A DNA stretch of 64,000 bases from JALHSW01 sp963720675 (GTDB lineage Bacteria; Actinomycetota; Acidimicrobiia; IMCC26256; PALSA-555): assembly GCA_963720675.1 (NCBI GenBank), contig CAVRGH010000005.1, forward strand, positions 186,001 through 250,000, in the 5' to 3' direction. The translations under genes and the position numbers were made by a program. The notes under the pieces were generated by a model. That model made no database searches. It saw only the letters and a program-made list of their open reading frames with translations, and was not told the origin of the DNA. Below are positions 26,749 to 36,643 of this stretch, one piece after another; position 1 is the stretch's first letter; each line of letters begins with the position of its first letter.

Positions 26749-27288
26749 ATGAGTGAGCAGGAGGCCCGCGCGCTGGAGGACCTTCTGTTCGATCTTCGAG
26801 AGCTGATCGAGCAGGCTCGCATGATGCCGATGTCGGCGTCGGTCCTGGTCAACCGCGACGAGGCGCTCGCGATGATCGAGGACGCGCTCGGGCACATGCC
26901 CGAGGAGCTCCGGCGGGCGAGGTGGCTCCTCAAGGAGCGCGACGAGTTCCTCGCCGAAGCGCGCCGCGACGCCGCGGTCATCGTCGACGCGGCACGCACC
27001 CAGGCCGAGCGCATGGTCGAACGCACCGAGATCGCACGCGAGGCGCGTCGCATGGCGGAACGGGTCGTCGCCGACGCGGAGGCCGACGCACGCCGGCTGA
27101 GCCACGAGGCGGACGACTTCATCGACGCTCGGCTCCAGACGTTCCAGGAGACCCTCGAGCGCACGCTGGAGTCGGTGCGCAAGGGTCGGGACCGGCTCCA
27201 GCCGGACGCGGACCCCGGTGGCACGGGGGCCGGCGCCCCGGAGCCGGACCCACCCGAGCGCGACTTCTTCGACCAGGACCAGGCCTAG
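26749..27288 (+). CDS. SepIVA/DivIVA-like coiled-coil protein
   Basis: 179 residues: a short N-terminal segment (LRELIEQARMMPMSASVLVNRDEAL), then a long Ala/Arg/Glu coiled coil (about 55-145), then an acidic Pro/Gly tail. Position directly after coaD and before DUF177, plus the MPMS-CxVNRxE-like N-terminus, resemble mycobacterial SepIVA (Rv2927c), which acts in septation. Direct role here is inferred. Confidence 0.7.
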   Translation: MSEQEARALEDLLFDLRELIEQARMMPMSASVLVNRDEALAMIEDALGHMPEELRRARWLLKERDEFLAEARRDAAVIVDAARTQAERMVERTEIAREARRMAERVVADAEADARRLSHEADDFIDARLQTFQETLERTLESVRKGRDRLQPDADPGGTGAGAPEPDPPERDFFDQDQA

Positions 27289-27349
27289 GCGCCGCGACGT
27301 CGCGACCGCCCGAAACGCCCGGAAAATCGGGGTTTCGTGATGCCTGCGC

Positions 27350-27355
27350 TATCCT
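27350..27355 (+). promoter_or_regulatory. -10 element upstream of DUF177-rpmF-plsX
   Basis: TATCCT, giving a ~70-nt leader before ATG 27433. No clear -35. Confidence 0.35.
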
Positions 27356-27432
27356 GACCCGTCGCCCGTCCGCGGGGCGTGCGGAGCCAACCGGGCTTCC
27401 GCCGCTGCCCGCCGGCTCCGGCACCTCTCACC

Positions 27433-27936
27433 ATGCCCGGACTCCGCATCGACGTCACCGACCTGCTCGCCAACTCGGGAGCCCGCCGTGAGGTCACCAT
27501 CGATCAGGTCCTCGACGACCTGCACGGGTCTTCGGCGCGCATCGAGGCGCCGGTGCACGTGGCGCTCGTGCTCGAGCGCATCCCCGACGGCATCGTCGCC
27601 AGGGGTGCGATGGATGCGACCTGGCAGTCCCAGTGCAGCGTGTGCCTCGTCGACCTGGAGCAGCCGATGCACGTGGTCGTCGACGAGCTCTTCGAGACCG
27701 ATCCGGTCGAGGGTGAGACCTACCCGATCGAGGGCGCCGAGATCGACCTCGAGCAGCTCGCTCGCGACGCGTTGCTGCTCGAGCTGCCACTCGCGCCACA
27801 CTGCGCCACCGATTGCGCGCCCGCCGCGGTCCCTGATGGCGTCGCGCTCACCACGGCCGCCGACGCCGAGTCCGACCTCGAATCGGGCGAGGCGAGCGAC
27901 CCGCGGTGGGCCGCGCTCTCCGAGCTCGAGCTCTGA
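27433..27936 (+). CDS. DUF177 (YceD-type) protein upstream of rpmF
   Basis: 167 residues with the family cysteine motif QCSVCLVDLEQP and a second Cys pair near the C-terminus (HCATDCAP), then an acidic tail. The YceD-rpmF pairing is widely conserved; in E. coli and plants YceD relatives influence 23S rRNA/ribosome maturation. Seen: cysteine pattern and synteny; role inferred. Confidence 0.85.
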   Translation: MPGLRIDVTDLLANSGARREVTIDQVLDDLHGSSARIEAPVHVALVLERIPDGIVARGAMDATWQSQCSVCLVDLEQPMHVVVDELFETDPVEGETYPIEGAEIDLEQLARDALLLELPLAPHCATDCAPAAVPDGVALTTAADAESDLESGEASDPRWAALSELEL

Positions 27937-27957
27937 CCGGGCCACCGCTTCTCGACC

Positions 27958-28001
27958 CTTCGACCAGCACGCTTCGACCCAGCACCCTTCGACCCAGCAG
28001 A
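27958..28001 (+). repeat. Three 14-15-bp direct repeats before rpmF
   Basis: Copies at 27958-27971, 27972-27986 and 27987-28001 of CTTCGACCCAGCA-type units, just upstream of the rpmF ribosome-binding site. Confidence 0.8.
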
Positions 28002-28015
28002 CAGCAGGAGCCACG

Positions 28016-28195
28016 ATGGCAGTCCCCAAGCGCAAGACCCCACGATCCCGCACCCACAGTCGCCGCTCGGCGAACCGGAAGCTCGCGCCGCCGTCGCGCT
28101 CGGACTGCCCGAACTGCGGCGACGCCAAGCTCCCACACGTCGTCTGCCCGAACTGCGGTTGGTACAAGGGGCGGCAGGCCGTCGAGGTCGACTGA
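28016..28195 (+). CDS. rpmF: 50S ribosomal protein L32
   Basis: 59 residues with AVPKRKTPRSRTHSRR and zinc cysteines CPNCG and CPNCGWYKG. CAGGAG lies 5 nt before the ATG. Confidence 0.96.
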   Translation: MAVPKRKTPRSRTHSRRSANRKLAPPSRSDCPNCGDAKLPHVVCPNCGWYKGRQAVEVD

Positions 28196-28203
28196 GTCGA
28201 TCC

Positions 28204-29235
28204 ATGACGACGGCACACCAGAACGGCGACTCCGCGCAGCGCCGCACGATCGCCGTCGACGCGATGGGCGGCGACAGCGCGCCGGACGCGATCGTCGCCG
28301 GCGCGCTCCAGGCCGCGCTCGAGACCGACGTCCAGGTCCTCCTCGTCGGACGGAGCGACGCCATCACGCCGCTGCTCCCCGGCGGCGCCGTGCCCGAGGG
28401 CGTGGAGCTCGTCGACGCGAGCGAGGTCATCGAGATGGACGCCGAGCCGCTCGCGTCGGTGCGGCGCCTCAAGGACTCGTCCATCATGCGGGCGTTCGAC
28501 GCCGTGCGCGACGGGCGCGCCGACGCGATGGTGAGCGCGGGCAACACCGGCGCGGTCACCACCGGCGCGGTGCTGCGCCTCGGTCGCTTCAAGGGCGTGC
28601 CGAGCCCGGCGATCGCGGTACCGATCCCCGTTCCCGGCCATCACCCGCAGCTCCTCGTCGACGGGGGCGCCGTGGTCGACCCAGCCCCCGAGCGGCTCGT
28701 CCAGTACGCGCTCATGGGCCGCGAGTACGCCCAGGCCCGCTGGGACATCGCCGAGCCGCGCGTCGGCCTGCTGTCGAACGGTGAAGAGGCCGGGAAGGGC
28801 GACGAGCTCCGCAAGAGCGCGTACCCGATGCTCGAGTCCGTGGCCGGCTTCGTCGGCAACGTCGAGGGCCGGGACTTCATGCACAGCGACGTCGTCGACG
28901 TCATCGTCACCGACGGTTTCACTGGCAATGTCGCGCTCAAGTCGCTCGAGGGTGCGTTGCGCGCCGCCTCGACCGTGATCTTCGGTGTCTTCGAGACGAG
29001 CCCCGAAGCGCGGGAAGCGGCGAAGGTGATGATGGGCCCGCTGTTGGAGGCGGCGTCCGGCTTCAGTCCCGACCACATCGGCGGCGCGGTGCTGCTCGGC
29101 GTCAAGGGGCTCACGGTCATCTCGCACGGTGCGTCCTCGGCAGTCGCGATCGCGAACGCGGTGGGCATCGCCGCGGACTGCGCGGATCGCGGGATGGTCG
29201 AACGGGTCCGCAAGGCGGTGACCGATGCCGGCTGA
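28204..29235 (+). CDS. plsX: Phosphate acyltransferase PlsX
   Basis: A 343-residue enzyme transferring acyl groups from acyl-ACP to phosphate, feeding phospholipid synthesis. It contains IAVDAMGGDSAPDAIV, SAGNTGAV and VTDGFTGNVALKSLEG. It overlaps acpP by 11 bp and starts 8 nt after rpmF, giving a compact rpmF-plsX-acpP-rnc unit. Confidence 0.95.
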   Translation: MTTAHQNGDSAQRRTIAVDAMGGDSAPDAIVAGALQAALETDVQVLLVGRSDAITPLLPGGAVPEGVELVDASEVIEMDAEPLASVRRLKDSSIMRAFDAVRDGRADAMVSAGNTGAVTTGAVLRLGRFKGVPSPAIAVPIPVPGHHPQLLVDGGAVVDPAPERLVQYALMGREYAQARWDIAEPRVGLLSNGEEAGKGDELRKSAYPMLESVAGFVGNVEGRDFMHSDVVDVIVTDGFTGNVALKSLEGALRAASTVIFGVFETSPEAREAAKVMMGPLLEAASGFSPDHIGGAVLLGVKGLTVISHGASSAVAIANAVGIAADCADRGMVERVRKAVTDAG

Positions 29236-29566
29236 GACGCACGTCGAGCAGCAGCCCCTCGGTCCCGACGAAGTGTTCGCGCTGGTCCGCGAGCGGCTCG
29301 GGGAGATCCTCGAGATCGACGAGGCCGACATCACGCGGGCGGCGAGCTTCCGCGACGATCTCGACGCCGACTCGCTCGCGCTCATCGAGCTGGTCGAGGT
29401 GATCGAGGCCGAGCTCGGTGAACGCACGGTCGGTTTCAGCGTCGATGACGAGGACCTCGCCGAGCTCCACACCGTGGGTGAGGCGGTCGACTACGTCGTC
29501 GCACGACTCGACGCGGCCGGAGCCGGGGACGCCAGGGCTGGGGACGCCCGGGCTGGGGACGGATGA
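29225..29566 (+). CDS. acpP: Acyl carrier protein with repeat tail
   Basis: 113 residues, longer than the usual ~80. The phosphopantetheine serine lies in DLDADSLALIEL. The core ends near VDYVVARLD, followed by a tail of repeated AGDAR units encoded by a 15-bp repeat. The short N-terminal extension before DEVFALVRERLGEIL starts inside plsX. The context (plsX before, rnc after) supports a fatty-acid-synthesis ACP. Confidence 0.9.
   Translation: MPAETHVEQQPLGPDEVFALVRERLGEILEIDEADITRAASFRDDLDADSLALIELVEVIEAELGERTVGFSVDDEDLAELHTVGEAVDYVVARLDAAGAGDARAGDARAGDG
29525..29561 (+). repeat. 15-bp tandem repeat at the acpP end
   Basis: About 2.5 copies of GGGGACGCCNGGGCT, in frame, encoding GDARA units immediately ahead of the rnc start. 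Confidence 0.85.
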
Positions 29567-30321
29567 GCCGGGACGAGGCGCTCGCTCGCCTCGAGGCAGC
29601 CCTCGACCACGAGTTCTCCGACCGCCAGCACCTCGAGCACGCCCTGGTCCACCGCTCCTTCTGCGCGGAGCACCCCGACACCGAGTCGAACGAGCGGATG
29701 GAGTTCCTCGGCGACGCCGTGCTGGGCCTGTCCGTGACCGTCCACGTCTTCCACGCCTACCCGGGGTTGCCAGAGGGCGAGCTCGCCAAGCTGCGCGCGT
29801 CCGTGGTGAACGCCGAGGTGCTCGCGGAGCTCGCGGTCGAGGTGGAGCTCGGTGCCGCGCTCGTGCTCGGGAAGGGTGAAGACGCGTCCGGCGGGCGCGC
29901 CAAGCCGTCGATCCTCGCCGACGCGATGGAGGCGGTGATCGCCGCGGTGTACCTCGACGGCGGTTGGGACGCGGCAGACGTGCTGGTGCTGCGTCTGCTC
30001 GGCGACCGCATCCGCGACGGGGCCACGGGCCCCGGCGGCGACGACTACAAGACGCGCCTCCAAGAGCTGGCGGCGCGTGAGTTCGACCAGCTCCCGCGCT
30101 ATCAGGTGCGCGCGGAGGGGCCCGACCACTCGAAGCGGTTCTTCGCCACCGTGAGCATCGCGGGCACTCCGCGCGGCGACGGCGAAGGGCGATCGAAGAA
30201 GCACGCGGAGCAAGCGGCGGCTCGCGACGCGTGGCAGCACCTGGTTCCCGAAGTGTCCGACGATGCAGAACCACCGATGCCTCAACGGGTCGGTGCGGGG
30301 GGAGAGGACACACATGCCTGA
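29563..30321 (+). CDS. rnc: Ribonuclease III
   Basis: 252 residues: a nuclease domain with NERMEFLGDAVLGL (catalytic Glu/Asp) and DAMEAVIAAVYLDGG, then a double-stranded-RNA-binding domain (DYKTRLQELAA to KKHAEQAAARDAW). It processes rRNA and other duplex RNA. It overlaps acpP by ATGA and fpg by 8 bp. Confidence 0.95.
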   Translation: MSRDEALARLEAALDHEFSDRQHLEHALVHRSFCAEHPDTESNERMEFLGDAVLGLSVTVHVFHAYPGLPEGELAKLRASVVNAEVLAELAVEVELGAALVLGKGEDASGGRAKPSILADAMEAVIAAVYLDGGWDAADVLVLRLLGDRIRDGATGPGGDDYKTRLQELAAREFDQLPRYQVRAEGPDHSKRFFATVSIAGTPRGDGEGRSKKHAEQAAARDAWQHLVPEVSDDAEPPMPQRVGAGGEDTHA

Positions 30322-31150
30322 GCTTCCGGAAGTCGAGGTGGTCCGACGCGACCTCGAACGTGATGTCGTGGGGCGTCGCGTCAAGGCCGTGGAGGTCGAC
30401 GCCATGCGGTCGGTGCGTCGACACCACAACCGCAAGCAGTTCATCAGCCGGCTCGAGGGCAAGAAGATCACCGGCGTCGAGCGCCGGGGGAAGTACCTCC
30501 TCGTACGGCTCGAGGGCAGCGACGTCCTGGTGATCCACCTCGGGATGTCGGGTCAGCTGCTGCGGGCGAAGACGTCGCGCGAGACGAAGCCGAAGCACCT
30601 GCACGTGATCATCACCTTCCAGCAGGGTGGGCAGCTCCGCTTCGTCGACCCGCGCACGTTCGGCGAGATGTTCGTGACGGAGGCGGACGAGCTCTCGAAG
30701 GTGAGTGAGCTCTCACACCTGGGCATCGACCCCCTCGAGCACGCAGTGTCGTGGGAGGAGTTCTGGTCGCTGATCACCCAGAAGCACGCGAAGCTCAAGC
30801 CGCTCCTGATGGACCAGAAGTTCATGGCCGGCATCGGCAACATCTACAGCGACGAGATCCTGTGGGGCGCGGGGCTGCGCTGGGACCGTATGAGCGACTC
30901 GCTCTCCGCGCAGGAGGTGCGTCGGCTGTACCGGTCGATGGTCGAGGTGCTGCAGGACGCGGTGAAGTACCGCGGCTCGTCGCTGGCCGACGAGCAGTAC
31001 GTCGACCTGTTCGGCAAGCCGGGCGAGTACCAGCTCCACCACAAGGTGTACGCGCGTGAGGGCGAGACCTGCCGACGTTGTCGGCAGATCATCGTGCGCG
31101 AGCGTGTCGGTGGGCGATCCACCTTCTTCTGCCCGGCGTGCCAGGTCTAG
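30314..31150 (+). CDS. fpg: Formamidopyrimidine-DNA glycosylase
   Basis: A 278-residue Fpg/Nei enzyme excising 8-oxoguanine. It begins MPELPEVEVV (catalytic P1/E2 after Met removal), has the helix-two-turn-helix segment KFMAGIGNIYSDEILW, and a C-terminal zinc finger CRRC...CPAC. Start ATG 30314 is fixed by the required N-terminal proline. Confidence 0.95.
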   Translation: MPELPEVEVVRRDLERDVVGRRVKAVEVDAMRSVRRHHNRKQFISRLEGKKITGVERRGKYLLVRLEGSDVLVIHLGMSGQLLRAKTSRETKPKHLHVIITFQQGGQLRFVDPRTFGEMFVTEADELSKVSELSHLGIDPLEHAVSWEEFWSLITQKHAKLKPLLMDQKFMAGIGNIYSDEILWGAGLRWDRMSDSLSAQEVRRLYRSMVEVLQDAVKYRGSSLADEQYVDLFGKPGEYQLHHKVYAREGETCRRCRQIIVRERVGGRSTFFCPACQV

Positions 31151-31422
31151 GCCCGAGGGTTCGACGACATCTCTGGGTGTCGGGGCGGGTCCAGAACGTG
31201 TGGTTCCGTGACGGCTGCGCAGCCGAGGCCCGCGCGTCGGGCGTCGACGGGTGGGTCCGCAACCTCCCCGACGGGCGCGTCGAGGCGGCCTTCGAGGGCG
31301 AGCCGGACGCGGTGGCGCGGGTGGTGCAGTGGTGCCACGAGGGCCCGGTCCGGGCTCGGGTGAGCAGGGTCGAGGTGCGCGACGAGCTGCCGATCGACGA
31401 GCGAGGGTTCACCGTCCGCTGA
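31138..31422 (+). CDS. acyP: Acylphosphatase
   Basis: About 94 residues with the catalytic-loop pattern SGRVQNVWFRDG (Arg) and VRNLPDGRVE (Asn), typical of acylphosphatase. The start is uncertain: the natural first strand (VRRHLWVSG) begins with GTT at 31159, not a start codon. I use GTG 31138, which overlaps fpg by 13 bp; GTG 31177 would cut the first strand. A single-base error near 31159 is another explanation. The fpg-acyP-smc order is conserved. Confidence 0.8.
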   Translation: MPGLGPRVRRHLWVSGRVQNVWFRDGCAAEARASGVDGWVRNLPDGRVEAAFEGEPDAVARVVQWCHEGPVRARVSRVEVRDELPIDERGFTVR

Positions 31423-31494
31423 CGCGTCCGAGGCGTCGACCAGGCCCGTGACCAGGTACGACGTCCCCTCCGCGGGGCTCAGCGGCCTCGTCGC

Positions 31495-31500
31495 TACGAT
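31495..31500 (+). promoter_or_regulatory. -10 element of smc
   Basis: TACGAT about 54 nt before the smc start, giving a short leader that contains GAGGAG at 31541-31546. Confidence 0.4.
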
Positions 31501-31554
31501 CCGTTGCACGAGGTCCCGATGGACGGGACCCGCCCGGGATGAGGAGCCAAGCGG

Positions 31555-34453
31555 TTGTTCCTGAAGTCGTTGACGATCAAGGGCTTCAAGTCGTTCGCGG
31601 AGAAGACCTCGCTCGACTTCGAGCCCGGGGTCACGGTCGTCGTCGGTCCGAACGGCTCGGGCAAGTCGAACCTCGTCGACGCGGTCGCGTGGGTGCTCGG
31701 CGCGCAGGGTGCGCGCTCGCTCCGCGGCGGGAAGATGGACGACGTCATCTTCGCGGGCACCGCGCAGCGTCAGGCACTCGGGCGCGCCGAGGTCGCGCTC
31801 ACGATCGACAACAGCGCGGGGCTCCTGCCGATCGACTTCTCCGAGGTCACGATCACGCGCACCCTCTTCCGTACGGGAGAGTCCGAGTACCAGATCAACG
31901 ACGTGCCCTGCCGCCTGCTCGACATCCAGGAGCTGTTGTCGGACTCGGGCATCGGTCGTGAGCAGCACGTCATCGTCGGGCAAGGGCAGCTCGACACGAT
32001 CCTGAACGCCTCGGCCGCGCAGCGGCGAGCGATCGTCGAAGAGGCGGCGGGGATCCTGAAGTACCGCAAGCGCAAGGAGCGCGCCGAGCGTCGCCTCGTC
32101 GCGACGGAGGGCAACCTGCTCCGACTCAACGACCTGTTGCGCGAGGTCCGGCGTCAGCTCGCGCCGCTGCAGCGCCAGGCCGAGGCCGCCGAACGTCACG
32201 GCTCGGTGGTCGCCGAGCTCCGGGCCATTCGCCTCTATCTCGCGGGTCATCAGATCGCCGGGCTCCAGACGCGCCTCGAGCGACTGCGCGACGAGCGCAC
32301 CGACCATGACGGCCGCGAGCACGAGCTCCGCGAGAAGCTGCGACGGCTCGACGACGCGGTCATCGACGCCGAGCACTCACTCACCGCGCTCGGCGACGAA
32401 GGTCTCGCCGACTGGATGGTGCGCGTCGAAGCGCTCCGTGAGCGCGGTCGTGGCCTCGGGGCACTCCTCGACGAGAAGCGGCGCGGGCTCGAGCGCGAGC
32501 TCAACGCTGCGGCCGACGAAGGTGTGGTCGAGACGCTGGTCGCCGATGCGGGTGCACTTCGCAACGAGCTCGCGCTGCTCGACGCGGAGACCGAAGGGCT
32601 CACGCTCCCCGGGACCGACGCCGTGCTCGCGGTCGAGGTCGCGGAGACCGCGATGCACGCGGCAGAAGAACGTTGGCGTGGGGCAGAAGGTGACGCAGCC
32701 CGCGCCCGCGCCCGCGCCGACGCGCTCGAGGCCCAGCTGCGGATGGCCCGTGCCGATGCCGCGGCCGACGAGCTCGAGGGCATCGACGGGGTGATGGGCC
32801 CGCTGGTCGACCACCTCGAGATCGAGCCGGGAGCCGAGGCGGCGGTGGCGTCCGCGCTCGGGGAAGCGGTGCGCGCGGTCGTCGTCAGCGGTGACGGTGC
32901 AGCACGTAACGCGGTGGAGCGCCTGCGTCGAGGCGACGCGCACGCGCTGGTGCTCGTCGTGGATCCGGCCCGCACGATCCCCTTCGCCGGGCTCGCGGTG
33001 CCGGCCGGCGCGCGCCCCTTGGCCGAGGTCGTGCGCTCGCCGCGTGCCCGGGCTCGACGACACCCTCACCCGGCTGCTCTCGCGTGCGGTCCTCGTCGCC
33101 GACTGGCAGATCGCACTCGACCTCGTGCTCGCGCACCCCGATCTCGTCGCGGTCACGCCCGAGGGGGATCGCCTCGGTGGCGACGGACCCTGGAACGTCG
33201 GCGGCGCCCACGACGCCGCGGTCACGCAGGCCGCGCTCGACGAGGCGCAGGAGCGGGCCACGAGCGCAGAGGTCGCCCGCGCCGAGGCCGAGCGCACGGT
33301 CGAGGCGGCCCGGGCTGCGCTCGGTGCGGCCCGGGAGGCCGAGGTCCGTCGCGCGGCGAGCGAGGAGCGCCGGGCGGTACTCGCGGCCCGGCTCGAGCAG
33401 GTCGAGGTCCGCCTCGCCGCGCGCGACCCGGAGACCCAGCACGTGGCCGAGGAGCAGCGACGGACCCTGCTGGAGCGCGACGCCGTGTTCGCGGCGATGG
33501 TCGGTCGCCTCACCGAGCACCGCCAGGGCGTCGACGCGCTGCACGACCGCCTGCGCGACCGGCGCCGTCGGGAGACCGAGGCGGCCCGCGCGTCCGCCGA
33601 GCAGCTCGACGAGCTCCGGGGTGAGCGCGCGCAGCTCGAGCAGGGGTTGCTGGAGGTGCGGGAGCGCTCTTCACGCGCCGAGATCCAGGACGCCGAGTCG
33701 CGCATGAAGCTGGAGGCGTCGATCGAGGGGCTGCGGGCCGAGTTCGACGTCGAGGCCTCGGTCGCGCTCGACGCGCCGGCTCCGCCGGTGCCCGAGGGCA
33801 CGACCCTCGCGGGACGGGCGCGCGAGCTCGAGCGCGACCTGCGCCTGATGGGGCCGATCAACCCCCTCGCGCTCGAGGAGCACCGCACGCTGCAGGAGCG
33901 GGCCGAGTTCCTGCAGGGCCAGCTCGACGACGTGCGTTCGACGCGCCGCGAGCTCAACCGCGTCATCCGCGCGGTCGACAAGGAGATCATCACCGTCTTC
34001 GCCCAGGCGTTCCAGGACGTCGCCGAGCACTTCAGCCAGCTGTTCGTCACCCTGTTCCCCGGCGGTACCGGTCGGCTCTCGCTCATCGACCCCGACGACA
34101 TGCTCGAGACCGGCATCGAGATCGAGGCCCGGCCGTCGGGGAAGAACGTCCGCCGACTCTCGCTGCTCTCCGGCGGTGAGCGGTCCCTCACCGCGCTCGC
34201 GTTCCTCTTCGCGGTGTTCCGCGCCCGTCCGTCGCCCTTCTATCTGCTCGACGAGGTCGAGGCCGCGCTCGACGACCTCAACCTGCACCGGTTCCTGGAT
34301 CTCGTCCACGAGTTCCGCGGCGAGGCGCAGCTGCTCATCGTCACGCACCAGAAGCGGACGATGGAGGCCGGCGACGCGCTGTACGGCGTGTCGATGCCAC
34401 CCGGCGGCTCGACGCGTGTCATCAGCCAACGCGTGGCCGACGTCGTCGGCTAG
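31555..34453 (+). CDS. smc: Chromosome segregation SMC ATPase (frameshifted, short arms)
   Basis: Start TTG 31555 follows GAGGAG with 8-nt spacing. The N-terminal head has KGFKSF and Walker A GPNGSGKSNLVDA. A coiled-coil arm runs about 160-410, the hinge about 412-548, a second arm about 550-770. The C-terminal head has signature LSGGERSLTAL and Walker B FYLLDEVEAALDD. The frame breaks near 33040; after a one-base correction the protein is about 965 residues, well below the usual 1150-1200. The shortfall is in both arms, while heads and hinge look complete. SMC with ScpAB compacts and segregates chromosomes; scpAB are not in the window. Confidence 0.9.
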
Positions 34454-34471
34454 TCGGGCTCGGGTGATCTG

Positions 34472-35514
34472 ATGGCGCTGGATCCACAGCAGATCGCGGC
34501 CTGTGGGCCGAGCGGCCGCCAGGACTGGCTCTGCCGGACCGTGTTCCGGGTCACCGGCGACCAGAACGCCGCCGAAGTCGCGGACACGCTGGCCAAGCCG
34601 CTGCGCATCGTCCTCATCCTGCTGCTCGCGTGGATCGCCGCCCACGTCGCGCGGCGCTTCGTCACCCGCGTGGCGCGCCACATGCGCTCGGGTCCCGCGA
34701 TCACACCGTTTCGCGACACCGGTGCGCTCCCACCGCCGAGCGAGCTCGAGAAGCGACGCCGCGAGCAACGGGTCGACACGCTCGCGTCCGTGTTCCGCAA
34801 CGTGTCGACCGTGACGATCTGGTCCATCGCCGGGTTGATCATCCTCGGCACCTTGGGGATCGACCTGGCACCGTTGCTCGCCGGCGCCGGAATCGCCGGC
34901 ATCGTGATCGGGTTCGGGGCGCAGCAGGTCGTGCGCGACTTCCTCTCCGGGCTCTTCATGCTGATGGAGGACCAGTACGGTGTCGGCGACTGCATCGACA
35001 TGGGTGAGGCGACCGGCACCGTCGAGTGGGTGAGCCTGCGCGTGACCCGCCTCCGTGACGTCGAAGGCGTCGTGTGGTGGGTCCCGAACGGCCAGGTCAA
35101 CCGGGTCGGCAACCAGTCCCAACAGTGGTCGCGCGCACTCCTCGACGTCGCGGTCGCGCCCGACACCGACATCCCGACCGCGACCCAGGTCGATCCAGGA
35201 GGCCGCCGACGCGATGTGGCGCGATCCCGACTGGCACGACCGGATGCTCGGATCAGCCCGACGTCTGGGGTGTGGAGGACATCGGGTCCGCAGGGATCCT
35301 CCTGCGGCTCGTCGTGAAGACGGTCCCGCTCGAGCAGTGGGACGTCGCGCGTGAGCTGCGCGCCCGCATCAAGGCCGCGTTCGACGCGGCAGGCGTGAAG
35401 CTGCCGGTGCAGCGCCAGCGCATCACCTACGAGGTCGGCGGCGCGACGCCGCCCCCGGTCGACTCGCTCCAGGACGCCGACCCCGACGACGGAAGCTCCG
35501 GAGGCGGCCAGTAG
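34472..35514 (+). CDS. MscS-type small-conductance mechanosensitive channel (two frameshifts)
   Basis: About 347 residues. Transmembrane helices at roughly 42-60 and 115-135 precede the pore helix GAGIAGIVIGFGAQQVVRD, then the MscS beta domain (WVSLRVTRLRDVEG, VWWVPNGQVNRVGN) and a C-terminal alpha/beta domain. The frame shifts near 35191-35196 and again near 35252: the middle 20 residues (EAADAMWRDPDWHDRM) are in one frame and the end (VWGVEDIGSAGILLRL) in another. Both shifts are consistent with small indels. Role: osmotic release valve in the inner membrane. Confidence 0.85.
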
Positions 35515-35528
35515 CCTCGGGGTTTCGT

Positions 35529-36639
35529 GTGGACACCCTCGAGACCTTCCTCTTCCTGGGGATCTTCGTCCTCGCCGGACTGCTGATCGCCCTGCCCCGG
35601 ATGCTGAACCGTCGCGAGAAGCGCCGCCGCGCGGCCGAGGAGGCCGACCGGCTCGAAGGAGCCACCCCGGTCGACGACGTCGCGGGTCCGGTTCGTCGAG
35701 GCCGCCGGACCCGACGAGGTGCCCGACGACGTCGCTCCGACGAAGCGACGACTCCGTGATCGCCTGGGCAAGAGCCGAGCGCCGTTCGCCGGCATGCGCG
35801 GTCGGCTCAAGGCCCGCCAGCTCGACGACGAGGCGTGGGACGACCTCGAGGAGACGTTGCTCCTCGCCGACGTCGGCGTCCCGACCACCGCGAGCCTGCT
35901 CGCGGGCGTGCGCGACCGTGCACGCTCCGAAGGTCTGTCGGATGCCGACGGGCTGCCTGCACTCCTCGAGGCCGAGATCGCGTCGCAGCTCGACACGCAC
36001 GTCGACCGCACGCTGCAGCTCGTGCCCGGCCGGCCGAACGCGTGGATCCTCGTTGGCGTGAACGGCGTCGGGAAGACGACCACGGCCGCCAAGCTCGCGA
36101 CGCGCGAAACCGCCTTCGGTCACTCGGTGCTGTTCGCCGCGAGTGACACCTTCCGCGCCGCCGCCGCCGACCAGCTCGCCGCGTGGGGTGACCGGCTCGG
36201 CGTCGACGTCATCCGCGGTCAGGAGGGTGGCGACCCGGGCGCCATCGCGTTCGACGCGGTGCAGGCGGCCGGCGCCCGTGGCATCGATCTCGTGCTCGTC
36301 GACACCGCGGGTCGGCTCCACACGAAGGTCAACCTCATGGAGGAGCTCAAGAAGATCCGACGCGTCGTCGAGCGCACCCCGGACGCGCTGCAAGAGGTGC
36401 TCCTGGTGCTCGACGCCACGACGGGGCAGAACGGTCTTGCCCAGGCACGCGAGTTCGCCGACGCCGTTGGCGTCACCGGGGTCGTGCTCACAAAGCTCGA
36501 CGGCAGCGCCAGGGGTGGTGTGGTCCTCGCCATCGAGGCCGAGCTCGACGTGCCCGTGAAGCTCATCGGCGTGGGCGAGAGCGCGGAGGACCTCATCGAC
36601 TTCGACCCGGCCGAGTTCGCGGCCGCGCTGGTGGGCTAG
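35529..36639 (+). CDS. ftsY: Signal recognition particle receptor FtsY with N-terminal membrane anchor (frameshifted)
   Basis: About 370 residues. The first part (GTG 35529) has one hydrophobic helix (LFLGIFVLAGLLIAL) and a charged linker, followed by the NG GTPase domain: GVNGVGKTTTAAKL, ASDTFRAAAADQL, DTAGRLH, TKLDGSARGG. The two parts lie in different frames; joining them needs one base removed in the GGG run at 35683-35685. A membrane-anchored FtsY is known in Streptomyces and relatives. It sits 4 nt upstream of ffh, its SRP partner. Confidence 0.88.
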
Positions 36640-36643
36640 CCCG

